DNA of 64,000 nucleotides from Tautonia rosea (GTDB lineage Bacteria > Planctomycetota > Planctomycetia > Isosphaerales > Isosphaeraceae): positions 124,001 through 188,000 of the forward strand of contig NZ_JABBYO010000002.1 of NCBI RefSeq assembly GCF_012958305.1, in the 5' to 3' direction. The number at the start of each line of letters is the position of its first letter. Positions within the stretch are counted from its first letter, which is position 1. This document shows positions 34,717-43,954 of this stretch, in pieces. The position numbers and the translations under genes were made by a program. A model generated the notes under the pieces. That model was not told the origin of the DNA. It saw only the letters and a list, made by a program, of their open reading frames with translations, and made no database searches.

Positions 34717-35754
34717 ATGACAGATTCTCGCCGCCGCGGTTTCACACTGATCGAGCTTCTGGTGGTCATTGCCATTATTGGCGTTCTTATCGCACTTTTG
34801 CTTCCGGCAGTACAATCGGCCCGTGAAGCCGCTCGACGCTCACAGTGCGTCAACAACATGAAGCAGATGGGCCTGGCCATGCATAATTATCACCAGGCGG
34901 TCGGCGTGTTTCCGATGGGCAATGCCCGAGCGTTCTCCAACCCCGGTGTGGTCACCGACTGGGGCACCTTCAGCGCTCACGCCATGATGTTGCCGTTCCT
35001 GGAACAGAACCAGGTGGCCCAGGCTTGCAACTTCGACTGGACCGTCTGGTACGGCGTGGGGAACCAGATCAACCTCACGGTCTGGAATGTTCGGGTTTCG
35101 AGTTTCCAGTGCCCCTCGGATCCGAATTCCGGGAAAGACCACTTCAACAACTATCACGGCAATTTCGGCACGGGAACCGACCCCTGGGCGACGCAGACCA
35201 ATGGCGTGTTCGCGCCGCGGTTCACCGCCTACGGGGTGCAAGACCTCGTCGACGGAAGCTCCAACACGATCTCCCACGTCGAGGCACTGACCGGCGATTA
35301 CCGGAGGCTCGGCCAGAATTATCGCATGATGGCCTCCGGTGTGCCCGGCGGTGGCCTGCCTTCGAACATGCTGATGTTCGACGCCCGGCAGAACATGCAG
35401 CTGATCTTTGAACAGGGTCAGGAGTGCCTGCAGAGAATGCGGACGACCCCCGGCTCGAATTCCAACCGAGGCGCCCGCTGGCAGACCGGTTCCCCGGGGC
35501 TGACGTTGACCAACATCATCCTCACGCCGAACTCGGACCAATTTCCGTTCAGCGCCTGTCGTTGGGATTGCGGCCCAGGCTGCGGGACGGACTTCGGACA
35601 CCTCTTTGTGCCGTCCAGTCTCCATCCCGGCGGCATCAATGTGCTGTTCGCCGATGGTTCGGTACGCTTTGTGAAAGACACCGTCAATATTAATGTCTGG
35701 ATGTCGCTCGGCTCCCGAGATGGCGGCGAGGTGGTCAGCAGCGACCAGTTCTGA
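34717..35754 (+). CDS. DUF1559 type IV pilin-like (type II secretion pseudopilin-like) protein
   Basis: The 345-residue protein begins with a class III prepilin signal: RRRG then FTLIELLVVIAIIGVLIALLLPAV, to be cut after the Gly by prepilin peptidase. The DUF1559 domain follows, with AREAARRSQCVNNMKQMGLAMHNYH, EQNQVAQACNFD, a FQCPSDPNS stretch and DGSSNTI. It closes with the C-terminal motif NVLFADGSVRFVKDT and SSDQF. This family is greatly expanded in planctomycetes and its function is not settled. GGAG lies nine bases before the ATG, and an intrinsic terminator follows. It is paralogous to 41536-42588. Confidence 0.93.
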   Translation: MTDSRRRGFTLIELLVVIAIIGVLIALLLPAVQSAREAARRSQCVNNMKQMGLAMHNYHQAVGVFPMGNARAFSNPGVVTDWGTFSAHAMMLPFLEQNQVAQACNFDWTVWYGVGNQINLTVWNVRVSSFQCPSDPNSGKDHFNNYHGNFGTGTDPWATQTNGVFAPRFTAYGVQDLVDGSSNTISHVEALTGDYRRLGQNYRMMASGVPGGGLPSNMLMFDARQNMQLIFEQGQECLQRMRTTPGSNSNRGARWQTGSPGLTLTNIILTPNSDQFPFSACRWDCGPGCGTDFGHLFVPSSLHPGGINVLFADGSVRFVKDTVNINVWMSLGSRDGGEVVSSDQF

Positions 35755-35780
35755 GCCTGGTTTCTGTGACGATCCTTATG

Positions 35781-35820
35781 GCCCCGGATGCTTCGTCGAA
35801 CGAGGTGTCCGGGGCTTTTT
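35781..35820 (+). terminator. intrinsic terminator of the DUF1559 gene
   Basis: An 8-bp stem GCCCCGGA / TCCGGGGC with a partly paired loop is followed directly by TTTTT. The remaining part of the 327-base gap (35821-36081) contains no coding frame I can support and must hold the promoter of the next gene. Confidence 0.85.
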
Positions 35821-36081
35821 CGTTGGCGGTCGGTCGTTGGGTGGCCGCGTGAGATGAACCGAATGGTGGGGCCATTCTTGGTCGAGGGGTCCTCGCCGAT
35901 CAGGATTATGGAATACAGGTTCCGGATCAAAGGAACGAAATCCCGCGAGAAAAGGCCGGGTCGAGCCTTGCGGAACAGGTCTGGGGTCGCCAAGCTACTA
36001 TGCCTGGGGAGAGAGAAGACCACCTGAATTGGAAAGGGTGGCGTCTTCCCCGGATCGATCCTTGACTCAAGAAGGTGCACC

Positions 36082-36318
36082 GTGAAGGCTCTTACCTCCG
36101 CATTCTCGATCGCTGCCTTGTTTGCCGCCCTGGTCGTCCTGCCCGGTTGTGGTGGTAGCGATGAAGCCGTTCCTCCCGCCGATGAAGGGGCCACGATCGA
36201 GCCGATGCCCGGCGATGAAATCATGCTCGAAGGGACCGGCGAAACCGAGGCGATGGAAGGTCCTGCGGGCGATCTCGACGCCCTGGACGTTCCGGAAGCC
36301 GAGGCCGAAACCCCTTGA
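36082..36318 (+). CDS. small acidic lipoprotein
   Basis: This 78-residue product starts at GTG after GAAGGTG. It has a lipoprotein signal (KALTSAFSIAALFAALVVLPGC) and a very acidic, disordered mature part (GGSDEAVPPADEG, EPMPGDEIMLEG, EAEAETP). The LPGCGG lipobox matches that of the small lipoprotein before the DUF1559 gene. No domain is recognised. A strong terminator follows at 36409. Confidence 0.72.
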   Translation: MKALTSAFSIAALFAALVVLPGCGGSDEAVPPADEGATIEPMPGDEIMLEGTGETEAMEGPAGDLDALDVPEAEAETP

Positions 36319-36408
36319 TTGGAATGCTTGGCACGCTTCCGAAACCTTCGATCGATCGCTCTCTCCCGGATTGATTGGACTGATGGTGTCGGGACATCCA
36401 GGAATGCG

Positions 36409-36449
36409 ACGACCCGCCCGAGGTTTCCTCGAGCGGGTCGTTTCGTTTT
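36409..36449 (+). terminator. intrinsic terminator after the acidic lipoprotein gene
   Basis: Stem ACGACCCGC / GCGGGTCGT continues inward as CGAGG/CCTCG around a TTTC loop, and TTCGTTTT follows. It lies in the 372-base convergent gap 36319-36690, which otherwise holds only the minus-strand hairpin at 36500. Confidence 0.85.
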
Positions 36450-36499
36450 GCGAGTGTCCAACGCTCGTTGAGCTGAGGCGATGACCACTCAGTTGATTC

Positions 36500-36553
36500 C
36501 GAGAAACGACCCGAGGGCCAGAACACCGCCAAAGCGATGCCTGACCCTCGGGT
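36500..36553 (-). terminator. probable terminator of the BON-domain gene
   Basis: On the minus strand a 13-bp stem with one G-U pair (ACCCGAGGGTCAG / CTGGCCCTCGGGT) has a 19-base loop and is followed by CGTTTC. It lies about 140 bases past the gene's stop. Confidence 0.5.
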
Positions 36554-36690
36554 TCGGAAGTGCCTCCCCCCGCTCTTGCACGGGGCCCCGCACGGCAGAC
36601 CGGTCCATTTCCGAGGACAAGAGACCTGACATTTCGTTGGGAAACGACTCATCAGACACATTCTTGTCGGATCGGGTCCGGGGTCCGATC

Positions 36691-37425
36691 TCAGTACGCG
36701 AACAAGCCGAACGGGTAGGGCGTGAAGAACGGCCGGGTGTAGTGCTTCTTGAAGTCGAGGAACCAAATGCCGTCATCCCACCGCAGCGTCACCGCGCGCC
36801 AATCGAGGGGGACTTCCGGATACGGATGGATCGGGCCGATATTCGGCCATGCCTGCCAGGGGTACGCCGTCGGGTAGCCGACCGCAGAGAAGTTGGGGTA
36901 AGGAGCGTAGCTCGGCCAGGCATAGTTCGGATATCCAGGAGATGAAGCCTGGGTACCACCACCAAATCCTGCAGGGCCTTCGGGCAGCGGACCGCCCATG
37001 CCGGCATCACCGATCATGGGAGAGGCTCCCATCATCGGGGTGCCGATTGGACCACTGTCGAAGGTGGTAGCCGAACGCATTCCATTGTGAGCAACCTGAT
37101 ACTGGGTTGCCTGCACGCTCTCGTCGTTGGAGACGAGGATTCCATCGAGGACCGTGTTCACACCCGGAAGGTAACGAACGCGCTCGATGGCCGCCGAACG
37201 CTGTGCGGCGTTCGAGACGGTGCCGGAGAGGGTCACAACCCCATCCTTCGCAGAGATCGAAAGTTGCTGCCCCGTAAGCGCCGGGAGCGAACGCAGGGCC
37301 GCTGCCACGTCATCGGCGGCTTGCTGGTTCGAAACGCGGTCTCCGGCCATGGCCGGGGCCGCCGCGACGAGGGCCGCGGCAAGCACGCCCGATGCGATCG
37401 AAATCCGTTTCAGCATCGCGATCAT
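36691..37425 (-). CDS. exported BON-domain protein with aromatic/proline-rich tail
   Basis: The 244-residue protein has a Sec signal (LKRISIASGVLAAALVAAAPAMA) and a BON domain (about 30-100: VAAALRSLPALTGQQLSISAKDGVVTLSGTVSN, with conserved glycines and RSAAIERVRYLPGVNTVLD). A long tail rich in Pro, Tyr and Trp follows (SPGYPNYAWPSYAPYP, TLRWDDGIWFLDFKKH). BON domains bind phospholipid or peptidoglycan in OsmY-like proteins, so a periplasmic stress or envelope role is likely. The ATG at 37425 has AAAGGA nine bases upstream. The 376-base gap upstream (37426-37801) holds the promoter and, at its far end, the next gene's terminator. Confidence 0.85.
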   Translation of the reverse strand: MIAMLKRISIASGVLAAALVAAAPAMAGDRVSNQQAADDVAAALRSLPALTGQQLSISAKDGVVTLSGTVSNAAQRSAAIERVRYLPGVNTVLDGILVSNDESVQATQYQVAHNGMRSATTFDSGPIGTPMMGASPMIGDAGMGGPLPEGPAGFGGGTQASSPGYPNYAWPSYAPYPNFSAVGYPTAYPWQAWPNIGPIHPYPEVPLDWRAVTLRWDDGIWFLDFKKHYTRPFFTPYPFGLFAY

Positions 37426-37713
37426 TAGGTCCATCCTTTCCCGCCGATGGCCGATCGTTCTCCGGGACCGGTCGTCGAGCGGGGAGACGACCGGTTCCCG
37501 TCGCACGCAGTCCCGGAAAGTCCGGGACTCGGCCCGGGCCGAGTCCGACGGCACCGCGCCGAGGTCGTAAGGCTCAATGTCGGACTCTTCCGAAATCCCT
37601 CGGCAGACGCAGCAGTCTGTTGGGACCGGCACCCGAGAGTGAGAGGGAGAACAGAACGAGCCGACGAGCGAACGCTGCTGCAATGATCGGAACGAGATGG
37701 ACCCTGTCGGCGG

Positions 37714-37742
37714 AAAAAAAATCGGGGCCAGGCGGCCCCGAT
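37714..37742 (-). terminator. intrinsic terminator of the small membrane protein gene
   Basis: On the minus strand CGGGGCC GCCT GGCCCCG is followed by ATTTTTTTT, a textbook terminator 60 bases past the gene's stop. Confidence 0.92.
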
Positions 37743-37801
37743 GAGGATCGGATCGATCAGGCAGACCTGGCCGGTTATCCATCCCCGGCCTCGGCTTCGA
37801 C

Positions 37802-38122
37802 TCAGGACGTGGCCGATCCTTCAGGGGCGACCCAAACCGCCGGAGGGTCGGAGGATTCTCGACCACCTCCGACCGTCATTCCAATCAGTAAGGTCGTCAT
37901 GGTGAGTCCTGCAAACAGGCCGAATTCCGAATCATGATGACCACACAAAGCACCAGCGATGCCGAGTCCCACGACGGCCACCACAAAGGCCAGCTGCCCA
38001 CGTTCAACCCACCGAGGCCCGGCGAACAATCGGGTCAAACACAAGGCCAGTACACCGAAGACCTGAAAGAGAATGACCAGAGAATCGAAGACGAAACCGT
38101 GGTGGACCGGGATCAAGTCCAT
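37802..38122 (-). CDS. small membrane protein of unknown function
   Basis: The 106-residue product has three hydrophobic segments (VFDSLVILFQVFGVLALCLTRLF, GQLAFVVAVVGLGIAGALCG and FGLFAGLTMTTLLIGMTVGG) and a hydrophilic C-terminus. AGGAGGG precedes the ATG at 38122 by eight bases, with a second ATG two codons upstream too close to it. There is no known domain. The isolated gene has a strong terminator of its own. The 334-base gap upstream (38123-38456) contains its promoter and the next gene's terminator. Confidence 0.68.
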   Translation of the reverse strand: MDLIPVHHGFVFDSLVILFQVFGVLALCLTRLFAGPRWVERGQLAFVVAVVGLGIAGALCGHHDSEFGLFAGLTMTTLLIGMTVGGGRESSDPPAVWVAPEGSATS

Positions 38123-38314
38123 GCGCATTCCCTCCTTGGGCAGACGTTGGTCGGCGACCCGGGAGAACTCCGGGGCGGACTCCGTGATCCGATTCCATCG
38201 CATCCTGCGTCGGAATGGCAAGAGGTGATGTTTGGCTCCTAAGCAGACACGGTGCCAAAATCGGTCGAGGGGGAAAGTTCGAGGCCATCCCCGTCAAATC
38301 AAGGGGAATTCTTG

Positions 38315-38360
38315 AGAAAAAAGAACCCCCTCTCCCATTTTTTTGTCAGGGAAAGGGGGT
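38315..38360 (-). terminator. intrinsic terminator of the Gly/Pro/Met-rich lipoprotein gene
   Basis: On the minus strand CCCCCTTTCCC pairs with GGGAGAGGGGG (one mismatch) around a loop of 12 bases, and TTCTTTTTTC follows. Confidence 0.85.
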
Positions 38361-38456
38361 CGATTTCGAACAACGCTCAACGTCATTCTTTCAATCGATT
38401 TCATTCGAACAAGGTGCGCAGACAGCCTCGTTTATCCAATCCGCTGGCGAGTTGGC

Positions 38457-39572
38457 TCAAGGGCGATTGCCCTGGTTTTGGTTGCGATTGAAACGCTGTT
38501 CCATGGCCCGGCCGCCCATCTGCTTGATCTCGGAGACGCCTGTGACGTCGTTGATTTTCCACCCGCTCCGTTCCTTGCGGACATCGACCCGGCGCTGAAG
38601 GATGCTGCCATAGTCGCCTTGTTTGCGGAGAATGAAACTCACGATGCCGGCGGCGGTGGGGCGACTCATCTGAGCGACCTCAAAGCCTTCAAACCCATCG
38701 GCAATGGTGGTGAGTTCTTCCTCGGAGAGGCTCATTTCGCGAATCGCCTGGAAGGTTTTTCGCCGAGTGGCGGTTTCGGCTTCGCGAGGAGCACGAAGCG
38801 CAGTGGCGTCGTGAAGCCCCTGGATGTCCTTGGCCTTAATGGCATTGAGGAAGGCGTCGACAGCGCCGCGAGGAGAGTCGAAATTCGCAGGTTCAGACGA
38901 TCCGGGTCCACCCGGGAAGCCGTCCGGTCCGCCCGGGAAGCCGGGAGGTCCACCAGCTTCGAACCCGCCGAAGCCACCGGCCTCGAAGCCACCGGGAGGG
39001 CCACCCATGCCGGGCATCATCCCTTCATAACCAGGGGGAGGGGCTCCGGGCATGGCACCGCCCTGACTGCCCATCATCATGGCCATCATGCCGTCGGCTT
39101 GCCCGGCAGATCCGTCCGGGCCGGGGGCTGCTGCGGGGGGGCCTCCGCTGCGTCCTCGGGCGGCGGCCGGGTCGTTTGCGGAGTTGGCTGCGGCGAGCAT
39201 TTCGTTCAGAGCCGCGTCACCGGCCACGTTTCCTTCGGGAGCAGCCGTCAGACCGCCTGCCATGGGTGAGACGGCGGTGGTTGCGGCTCCGGGTTGGCCG
39301 GCAAGGGGACTGACTGCTCCCGGGCCGGGGTTCCCGGCATCAGGAGCGAATCCGACGGGAGCACCGGCAAGGGGAGCCCCCTGGGGAACCGCCGGGGCAG
39401 CAGCCGGAGGGGCTGCAGCGGGAGGTGGGGCCGTGGGACCCCCAAAGCTTGGGTCCCTCATATCGACGACCGGGACCTCGCCACCTTCTCCCGATCCTCC
39501 TCCACACCCCCCCACGAACAGGCAGAGGGCGATTGCCGGGAAGCCGGCCCGCCAGGCATCGATGCGTCTCAT
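38457..39572 (-). CDS. Gly/Pro/Ala/Met-rich lipoprotein with a C-terminal folded domain
   Basis: The 371-residue protein has a lipoprotein signal ending LFVGGC. About 190 residues of low complexity follow: Ala/Pro blocks (APPPAAAPPAAAP), Met runs (GMMAMMMG) and Gly-Phe repeats (GGFEAGGFGGFEAGG, GFPGGPDGFPGGPG), encoded by short tandem DNA repeats around 38900-39010. Only the last 140 residues look folded (SPRGAVDAFLNAIKAKDIQGLHDATALRAP, ILQRRVDVRKERSGWKINDVTG); they resemble DUF4878/NTF2-like lipoproteins that gauge small molecules, though that is a guess. It sits in the envelope. Confidence 0.75.
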   Translation of the reverse strand: MRRIDAWRAGFPAIALCLFVGGCGGGSGEGGEVPVVDMRDPSFGGPTAPPPAAAPPAAAPAVPQGAPLAGAPVGFAPDAGNPGPGAVSPLAGQPGAATTAVSPMAGGLTAAPEGNVAGDAALNEMLAAANSANDPAAARGRSGGPPAAAPGPDGSAGQADGMMAMMMGSQGGAMPGAPPPGYEGMMPGMGGPPGGFEAGGFGGFEAGGPPGFPGGPDGFPGGPGSSEPANFDSPRGAVDAFLNAIKAKDIQGLHDATALRAPREAETATRRKTFQAIREMSLSEEELTTIADGFEGFEVAQMSRPTAAGIVSFILRKQGDYGSILQRRVDVRKERSGWKINDVTGVSEIKQMGGRAMEQRFNRNQNQGNRP

Positions 39573-39802
39573 CGGTCTTCGTCCTCCTGCTCGATGAAGA
39601 GATCGGGGTTGGGGGAGCCATCACGTCAGAAGCGGGCTGACCACGAGATCGGAGGGAATCGGCCCGGGGACGTAGCATGCTCGCCAGATAACTCTATTAT
39701 GCCGACGCATGTGCCCGGGGAGAAGGGTCGAAATGACGATCGTCGCGTCATCGCATCGCCTCTCATCGAGCAATGGGTTGATTAGCTGGAAATGGGTGGT
39801 CG

Positions 39803-40510
39803 TTACCAAAAATGATACTGGCCGGTGGTAAGCACATAAATTCCGAGGAGGAAATTTGCCACGGCGTGGCTCAGAACGCAGGCCGAAACGCTCCGAGTCA
39901 GGGCGAGCAAACCGGCCCAGGCCAGACCGGTCAGGAGGGCTGGGAGCCATTCGGGATGGACCATCATGAACGCGGCTGAGGTGATGGCCGCGGCCAGGAG
40001 GGTAACCCGGCCAATCGGCACACGCCGGAAATCATCGGGATCGATCACCACGCGCATGAGGAACGATCGCCAGAACAACTCCTCAAAGACTGGGACGAGC
40101 ACCACCAGGCCGATCATGCGGATCGAGACGAACCCCCAGTAGGCCGCCGGGCTGAGCACGGTCGGGTCAAACCCTTCGCGGGTTCCCCCGCCGAGAAAAG
40201 GAAGTGGGGGATAGCGGCCATCGATTCCGACCCAGACGGCGGTGACGACCACTCCGAGCACAACTGCAAGCAGCCATCCCCCGATCGCCGGAGTCTTCTT
40301 CAGGTCGGCCCAGGCCGATCGGCCGAAGAGGACCATGATGACCGCGGTCAATACGGCCTTCGTGGCATAGGCGACCGGGTACCACGACGCGTGGAGATTC
40401 TCCGGGATGAAGGCTTCAGCCTGAGTCAACAGAAGATAGGCAAGCATCGGAGCAACGTACGGCACGAAGGTCCAGAGGCTTGCGACTTCCCCTTTCGAAT
40501 CGGTCGACAT
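39803..40510 (-). CDS. CPBP-family intramembrane glutamic endopeptidase
   Basis: The 235-residue polytopic protein carries the CAAX/CPBP (ABI) protease motifs: the Glu-Glu pair in PVFEELFWRSFLMR, a His in MMVHPEWLPALLTGL and SHAVANFLLG near the end. It resembles the 'CAAX prenyl protease-related' members that often accompany exosortase systems. No exosortase or PEP-CTERM protein is seen nearby, so its target is unknown; bacterial members process membrane peptides or anti-sigma factors. Confidence 0.85.
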   Translation of the reverse strand: MSTDSKGEVASLWTFVPYVAPMLAYLLLTQAEAFIPENLHASWYPVAYATKAVLTAVIMVLFGRSAWADLKKTPAIGGWLLAVVLGVVVTAVWVGIDGRYPPLPFLGGGTREGFDPTVLSPAAYWGFVSIRMIGLVVLVPVFEELFWRSFLMRVVIDPDDFRRVPIGRVTLLAAAITSAAFMMVHPEWLPALLTGLAWAGLLALTRSVSACVLSHAVANFLLGIYVLTTGQYHFW

Positions 40511-40708
40511 CGGTCAATAACCCCACGACGATCCTGGAACACATGGCGTCGGAGGGATCATGCGACGCGATCGCTGATTGTGCAACACCCTGGCCGTCAT
40601 TTGGGAAACCCAATGACGCGGAGAAGGACCTTGTTCTTGGGACGCTCGACGTCGAGATCCCCCACTTCTTTACTGGCGAATCCTGGACCTCGGTCTCCGG
40701 GAACAGGA

Positions 40709-41371
40709 TCAAGGGGCAGAGGATCGAACACCCTGATCGGGATGGGCATACTGAGGGGTCGAGAGCATCGCCTCAAAGTGTTCGATGATCTCGGGGTGAG
40801 ATTCGCGGTGAGGTGCAAAGAGGGTTTCGGCCTTCTGGTGGATGATCCGATTCCTGCGTTCAAGGATCTCAGCAACTTCAATCTTGATGAAGTCGTCAAA
40901 CGCGAGAGAAAACTTTTTCTGAAACTCGGGATAAAATTGTTCCTCGCCGGTGCGGGCCGCGACATCGGCTTTCAGGGCGTCAACCTCCTCTCGGAGGTTT
41001 TTCCCCGTCTGCTCTTCCCAGCGGCGAATCACCTCTCGGATATGGTCGAGTTCTTCCTCAGCTTCAAGCTTGGGCATGAATCGAGGTGGATCTCCGGTTG
41101 CGTCGCTGGCCAAAAAGGCTTCGTACTGATCGAGCCGGTCGAGAAGATCTTCGGCGTAATCGTAGTCAAGTTGCTGATAGGTAATGCTGATGTCGTTGAT
41201 CATCTTACTGAGCTCGCTCTGCAACTCGCGAAAGAGCTCGGGATTGGATTGCATGGCCACGGATCCGCCAGCGGACGGCTCGTCACTCGATGGCGCACCG
41301 CAACCATTGACCAGAAGCGAGAGCGAGATCGACATCACGAAGACAGGCGTTCGGGCTCGGAGAGGGCTCAC
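40709..41371 (-). CDS. helical lipoprotein of unknown function
   Basis: From a GTG at 41371 (AGGTGA about nine bases upstream) the product is 220 residues with a lipoprotein signal (RARTPVFVMSISLSLLVNGC). The mature part is predicted entirely helical and charged, with coiled-coil character (RELQSELSKMIND, EAEEELDHIREVIRRWEEQTGKNLREEVDALKAD). No domain is recognised. A TTG upstream at 41464 would place 31 residues before the signal peptide, so the GTG is preferred. It is a neighbour of the second DUF1559 gene, on the same strand. Confidence 0.72.
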   Translation of the reverse strand: MSPLRARTPVFVMSISLSLLVNGCGAPSSDEPSAGGSVAMQSNPELFRELQSELSKMINDISITYQQLDYDYAEDLLDRLDQYEAFLASDATGDPPRFMPKLEAEEELDHIREVIRRWEEQTGKNLREEVDALKADVAARTGEEQFYPEFQKKFSLAFDDFIKIEVAEILERRNRIIHQKAETLFAPHRESHPEIIEHFEAMLSTPQYAHPDQGVRSSAP

Positions 41372-41535
41372 GGCAAGTTCACCTGAAGTCAGAAGCGAGA
41401 GAGAGGTTGCACCAGGAAGGAAGCGATTGGCCACAACGACCGGGGGAAATGGGGTTGTGGCCAATCATATTCACGTAGGATCTTAATTGCGGTTTTTCAG
41501 GACGCCAGGAGCGTCATGATTCGCCGCGCTCCCGA

Positions 41536-42588
41536 TCAGTACTGGTCACTGGAGACCAGCTCGTTCTCGGCCCGAGTGCTGAGCCATCGGTAGACATCGC
41601 GATTGATCGTTTCCTTGATTCCCCGCACGCTTCCGTCGGCGAAAAGGAAGTTCACGACGCCGGAGTGCTGGCTGCGATAGCCGAACCCAACCCGCCAGTT
41701 GCGACTGTCTCGGACGCCGCCCGCATCGCCGTTATGCTGGGTCACATCGAAGTTAATCGGAACATTGACCGTGCCGGTTGTGCCGTTCGGGTTTGGCCAG
41801 GTAAACCAATCGCACGATTCGAAGAGGGTTTCACCAACTGCGAACGTGTTGCTCGTACCGTCGGTGATATCTCGAATCGAAGTGGTTCCACCAGAACGAT
41901 TCATGATTCCCGTGTGGGTATTGCCTTCGCCAAAGCCATTGTTTCGAGCGACGGGAAGGCTGGTGGTATACGGCCACCAGTTCGGATCATCAGGGTGATT
42001 GTCACCCAGGCTGCCGAGATAGCTGAGCTTCGGTCCAGAGTTCAGGGCGGTGTTGTTGGTGAAGTTCCAGCCGACCCCCGTGTCAACGCGGGTGTAGCGA
42101 GAGAAGGTGGGAGACGGGTCGCTGGGGCACATCAAGGTGCTAATCGGTGTCATTGTTCCGGTATGATTCATTTGTGTATGCAATCCACCCGGACCGCCAG
42201 CGACACCAACATCGAAATTAATCGCGTTGAAGATCGGCTGTTGTTCCAGATAAGGCAGCGTCATGGCGATCCAACTATGTCCCCAACGTGCCGTTGGGTG
42301 GACGCCGGGTGCGGCCGTATTGTACACGGGCGTGGCACGCCAAAAGGAGGTCGGAAAGGCGCCGACGGTGTCATGATAATTGTGAAGTGCGATGCCGATC
42401 TGCTTCATGTTGTTGGTGCATTGCGCTCGCCGAGCCGCTTCGCGGGCTGCCTGGACGGCGGGCAGCAGGAGCGCGATCAGGACACCAATAATGGCGATGA
42501 CAACCAGGAGCTCGATCAAGGTGAACCCTGGGGATCGAGAGGGGCTGGAGCCCGCCTTGGTCCTTCTGGGAAGAGGAGTATGGACCAT
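41536..42588 (-). CDS. DUF1559 type IV pilin-like protein (second copy)
   Basis: The 350-residue protein has a basic leader, the class III signal SPG then FTLIELLVVIAIIGVLIALLLPAV, and the DUF1559 core (AREAARRAQCTNNMKQIGIALHNYHD, STLMCPSDPS, DITDGTSNTFAVGE). It ends VNFLFADGSVRGIKET with SSDQY. It is the paralogue of 34717-35754. AAGGAG lies ten bases before the ATG at 42588. It is divergent from the TPR gene that starts at 42722; the AT-rich 133-base gap between them must hold both promoters. Confidence 0.93.
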   Translation of the reverse strand: MVHTPLPRRTKAGSSPSRSPGFTLIELLVVIAIIGVLIALLLPAVQAAREAARRAQCTNNMKQIGIALHNYHDTVGAFPTSFWRATPVYNTAAPGVHPTARWGHSWIAMTLPYLEQQPIFNAINFDVGVAGGPGGLHTQMNHTGTMTPISTLMCPSDPSPTFSRYTRVDTGVGWNFTNNTALNSGPKLSYLGSLGDNHPDDPNWWPYTTSLPVARNNGFGEGNTHTGIMNRSGGTTSIRDITDGTSNTFAVGETLFESCDWFTWPNPNGTTGTVNVPINFDVTQHNGDAGGVRDSRNWRVGFGYRSQHSGVVNFLFADGSVRGIKETINRDVYRWLSTRAENELVSSDQY

Positions 42589-42721
42589 GCCGAAACGTCT
42601 CCTTGATTCGCTTGTCAGACCTTCTTGCACGACTCATAATGAAAGGCGTTACTTATGCTGGGACCTACTTACGGTTGAGTCAACAAAAAAAGCTTGCTAA
42701 CCTCTTTTTTTGGATTGGCGG

Positions 42722-43912
42722 ATGTGCATTCAGAAAGGAATTGGATGGCTTGTGCTTACAGTCGCCGTGATGATTGTCGTATCAGCGTTCTGGTGGCGAG
42801 GGCGTCCCGCGCGTCATCTCGACCGTGCCGAGCGAGCGCTGGAGGCTGGGGATCCCATTCAGGCTTGGCGATGGCTTGACGTACCCGTCGAGGTCCCGGA
42901 GACACGAGACAGAGCCTTGTTGCTTCGTGCTCGGGCCGCAGTGGAACGGGGGAGACCGTCGGAGGCTGTCGAGCCACTCGACCAGCTTGACCCGGAGGGT
43001 CCCCTGGCTGCCGAGGTGGCGTTCTGGAAAGGCCGAACGCTGATGGCGGCGGGCCAAACCCTGCGTGCGGCTGTCTGGTTTCAAGATGCGCTTCGCAGAC
43101 GTCCGGACCAGATTGAGACGCTTCGGTGGCTGGCCGCGGCTTCGTATGAACTTGGAGATATTTCAACTGCTCTTGAGTCACTCAACACCTTGACTCAACT
43201 CCAGCCTAACGATGCGCCTGGATGGCGAACCATCGGATTGATCCAAAAAGAACATGCCGAGTTTGAGGCTGCCCGCGACGCGTATCGTGCCGCGTTGCAG
43301 GCCAATGCCGATCAACCGGATGTGCGTATGGAACTGGCGGAAGTCTTGATGGAACTGAGCCGCCATGAGGAGGCGATCGGCTTGCTCGAAGTCTGTCGGG
43401 GACGAGTCAGCGAGCCCGATCGGTTGGTCTTGTTGGCCCGAAGCCTGTATGAAGTGGGAGATCGAGCCACTGCGCGGCAACATCTTGAGCAGGGCCTGAA
43501 GGAGGCTCCTGGCAACGCGGCCATGCTTGCCGAGCGCGCACGAATTGACCTGGCGGAAGCCGACCTCGCGGCGGCGGTGGAGGCGCTCGATCAGGCGCTG
43601 GCCGCGGAACCGGCCAATGCAGACTGGTTCTATCTGCGGAGCCAGGCCCACCGGCGCCTTGGGCAAACGGAGCAGGCCGACCAGGATCTGGCCCGCTCCC
43701 GTGAGTTAACGGAGGTGATGACCACCATTTCGAACCTGATTCGGGAGGCCGACCAGTTTCCCGAACAGGCTGAGGTGCGCTATCGGCTCGGGACCCTCTG
43801 TCTCGAATTAAATGATTCGAAGATGGCAGCAGCCTGGTACCAGGCTGCGCTGGCTTGCGACCCGAATCACGAGGCCGCTCGGCAAGGACTTCTCAGCCTT
43901 CAATGGAGATGA
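42722..43912 (+). CDS. membrane-anchored TPR protein (second copy)
   Basis: The 396-residue protein has an N-terminal membrane helix (GIGWLVLTVAVMIVVSAFWW) and about nine TPR-like helix pairs, for example AVWFQDALRRRPDQIETLRWLAAASYELG, EAARDAYRAALQANADQPDVRMELAEVL and MAAAWYQAALACDPNHEAARQGLL. It is a paralogue of 32929-34200. The ATG at 42722 puts a short N-terminus before the helix; a TTG four codons earlier is possible. Being divergent from a DUF1559 gene repeats the arrangement of the first locus, where they lie in tandem. Confidence 0.82.
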   Translation: MCIQKGIGWLVLTVAVMIVVSAFWWRGRPARHLDRAERALEAGDPIQAWRWLDVPVEVPETRDRALLLRARAAVERGRPSEAVEPLDQLDPEGPLAAEVAFWKGRTLMAAGQTLRAAVWFQDALRRRPDQIETLRWLAAASYELGDISTALESLNTLTQLQPNDAPGWRTIGLIQKEHAEFEAARDAYRAALQANADQPDVRMELAEVLMELSRHEEAIGLLEVCRGRVSEPDRLVLLARSLYEVGDRATARQHLEQGLKEAPGNAAMLAERARIDLAEADLAAAVEALDQALAAEPANADWFYLRSQAHRRLGQTEQADQDLARSRELTEVMTTISNLIREADQFPEQAEVRYRLGTLCLELNDSKMAAAWYQAALACDPNHEAARQGLLSLQWR

Positions 43913-43954
43913 AGCCGCTCGTCCCGTTCTGATCGGAGCGTGGACGGTACTCGT

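Noticed and set aside
38880-39030. CRISPR-like or satellite repeat
   Set aside because: The repeats are short, imperfect and inside a reading frame coding Gly-Pro-Phe repeats; there are no spacers.
39803-40510. Exosortase-linked protease system around the CPBP protein
   Set aside because: No exosortase, PEP-CTERM motif or related gene lies in the neighbourhood; only the protease motifs are seen.
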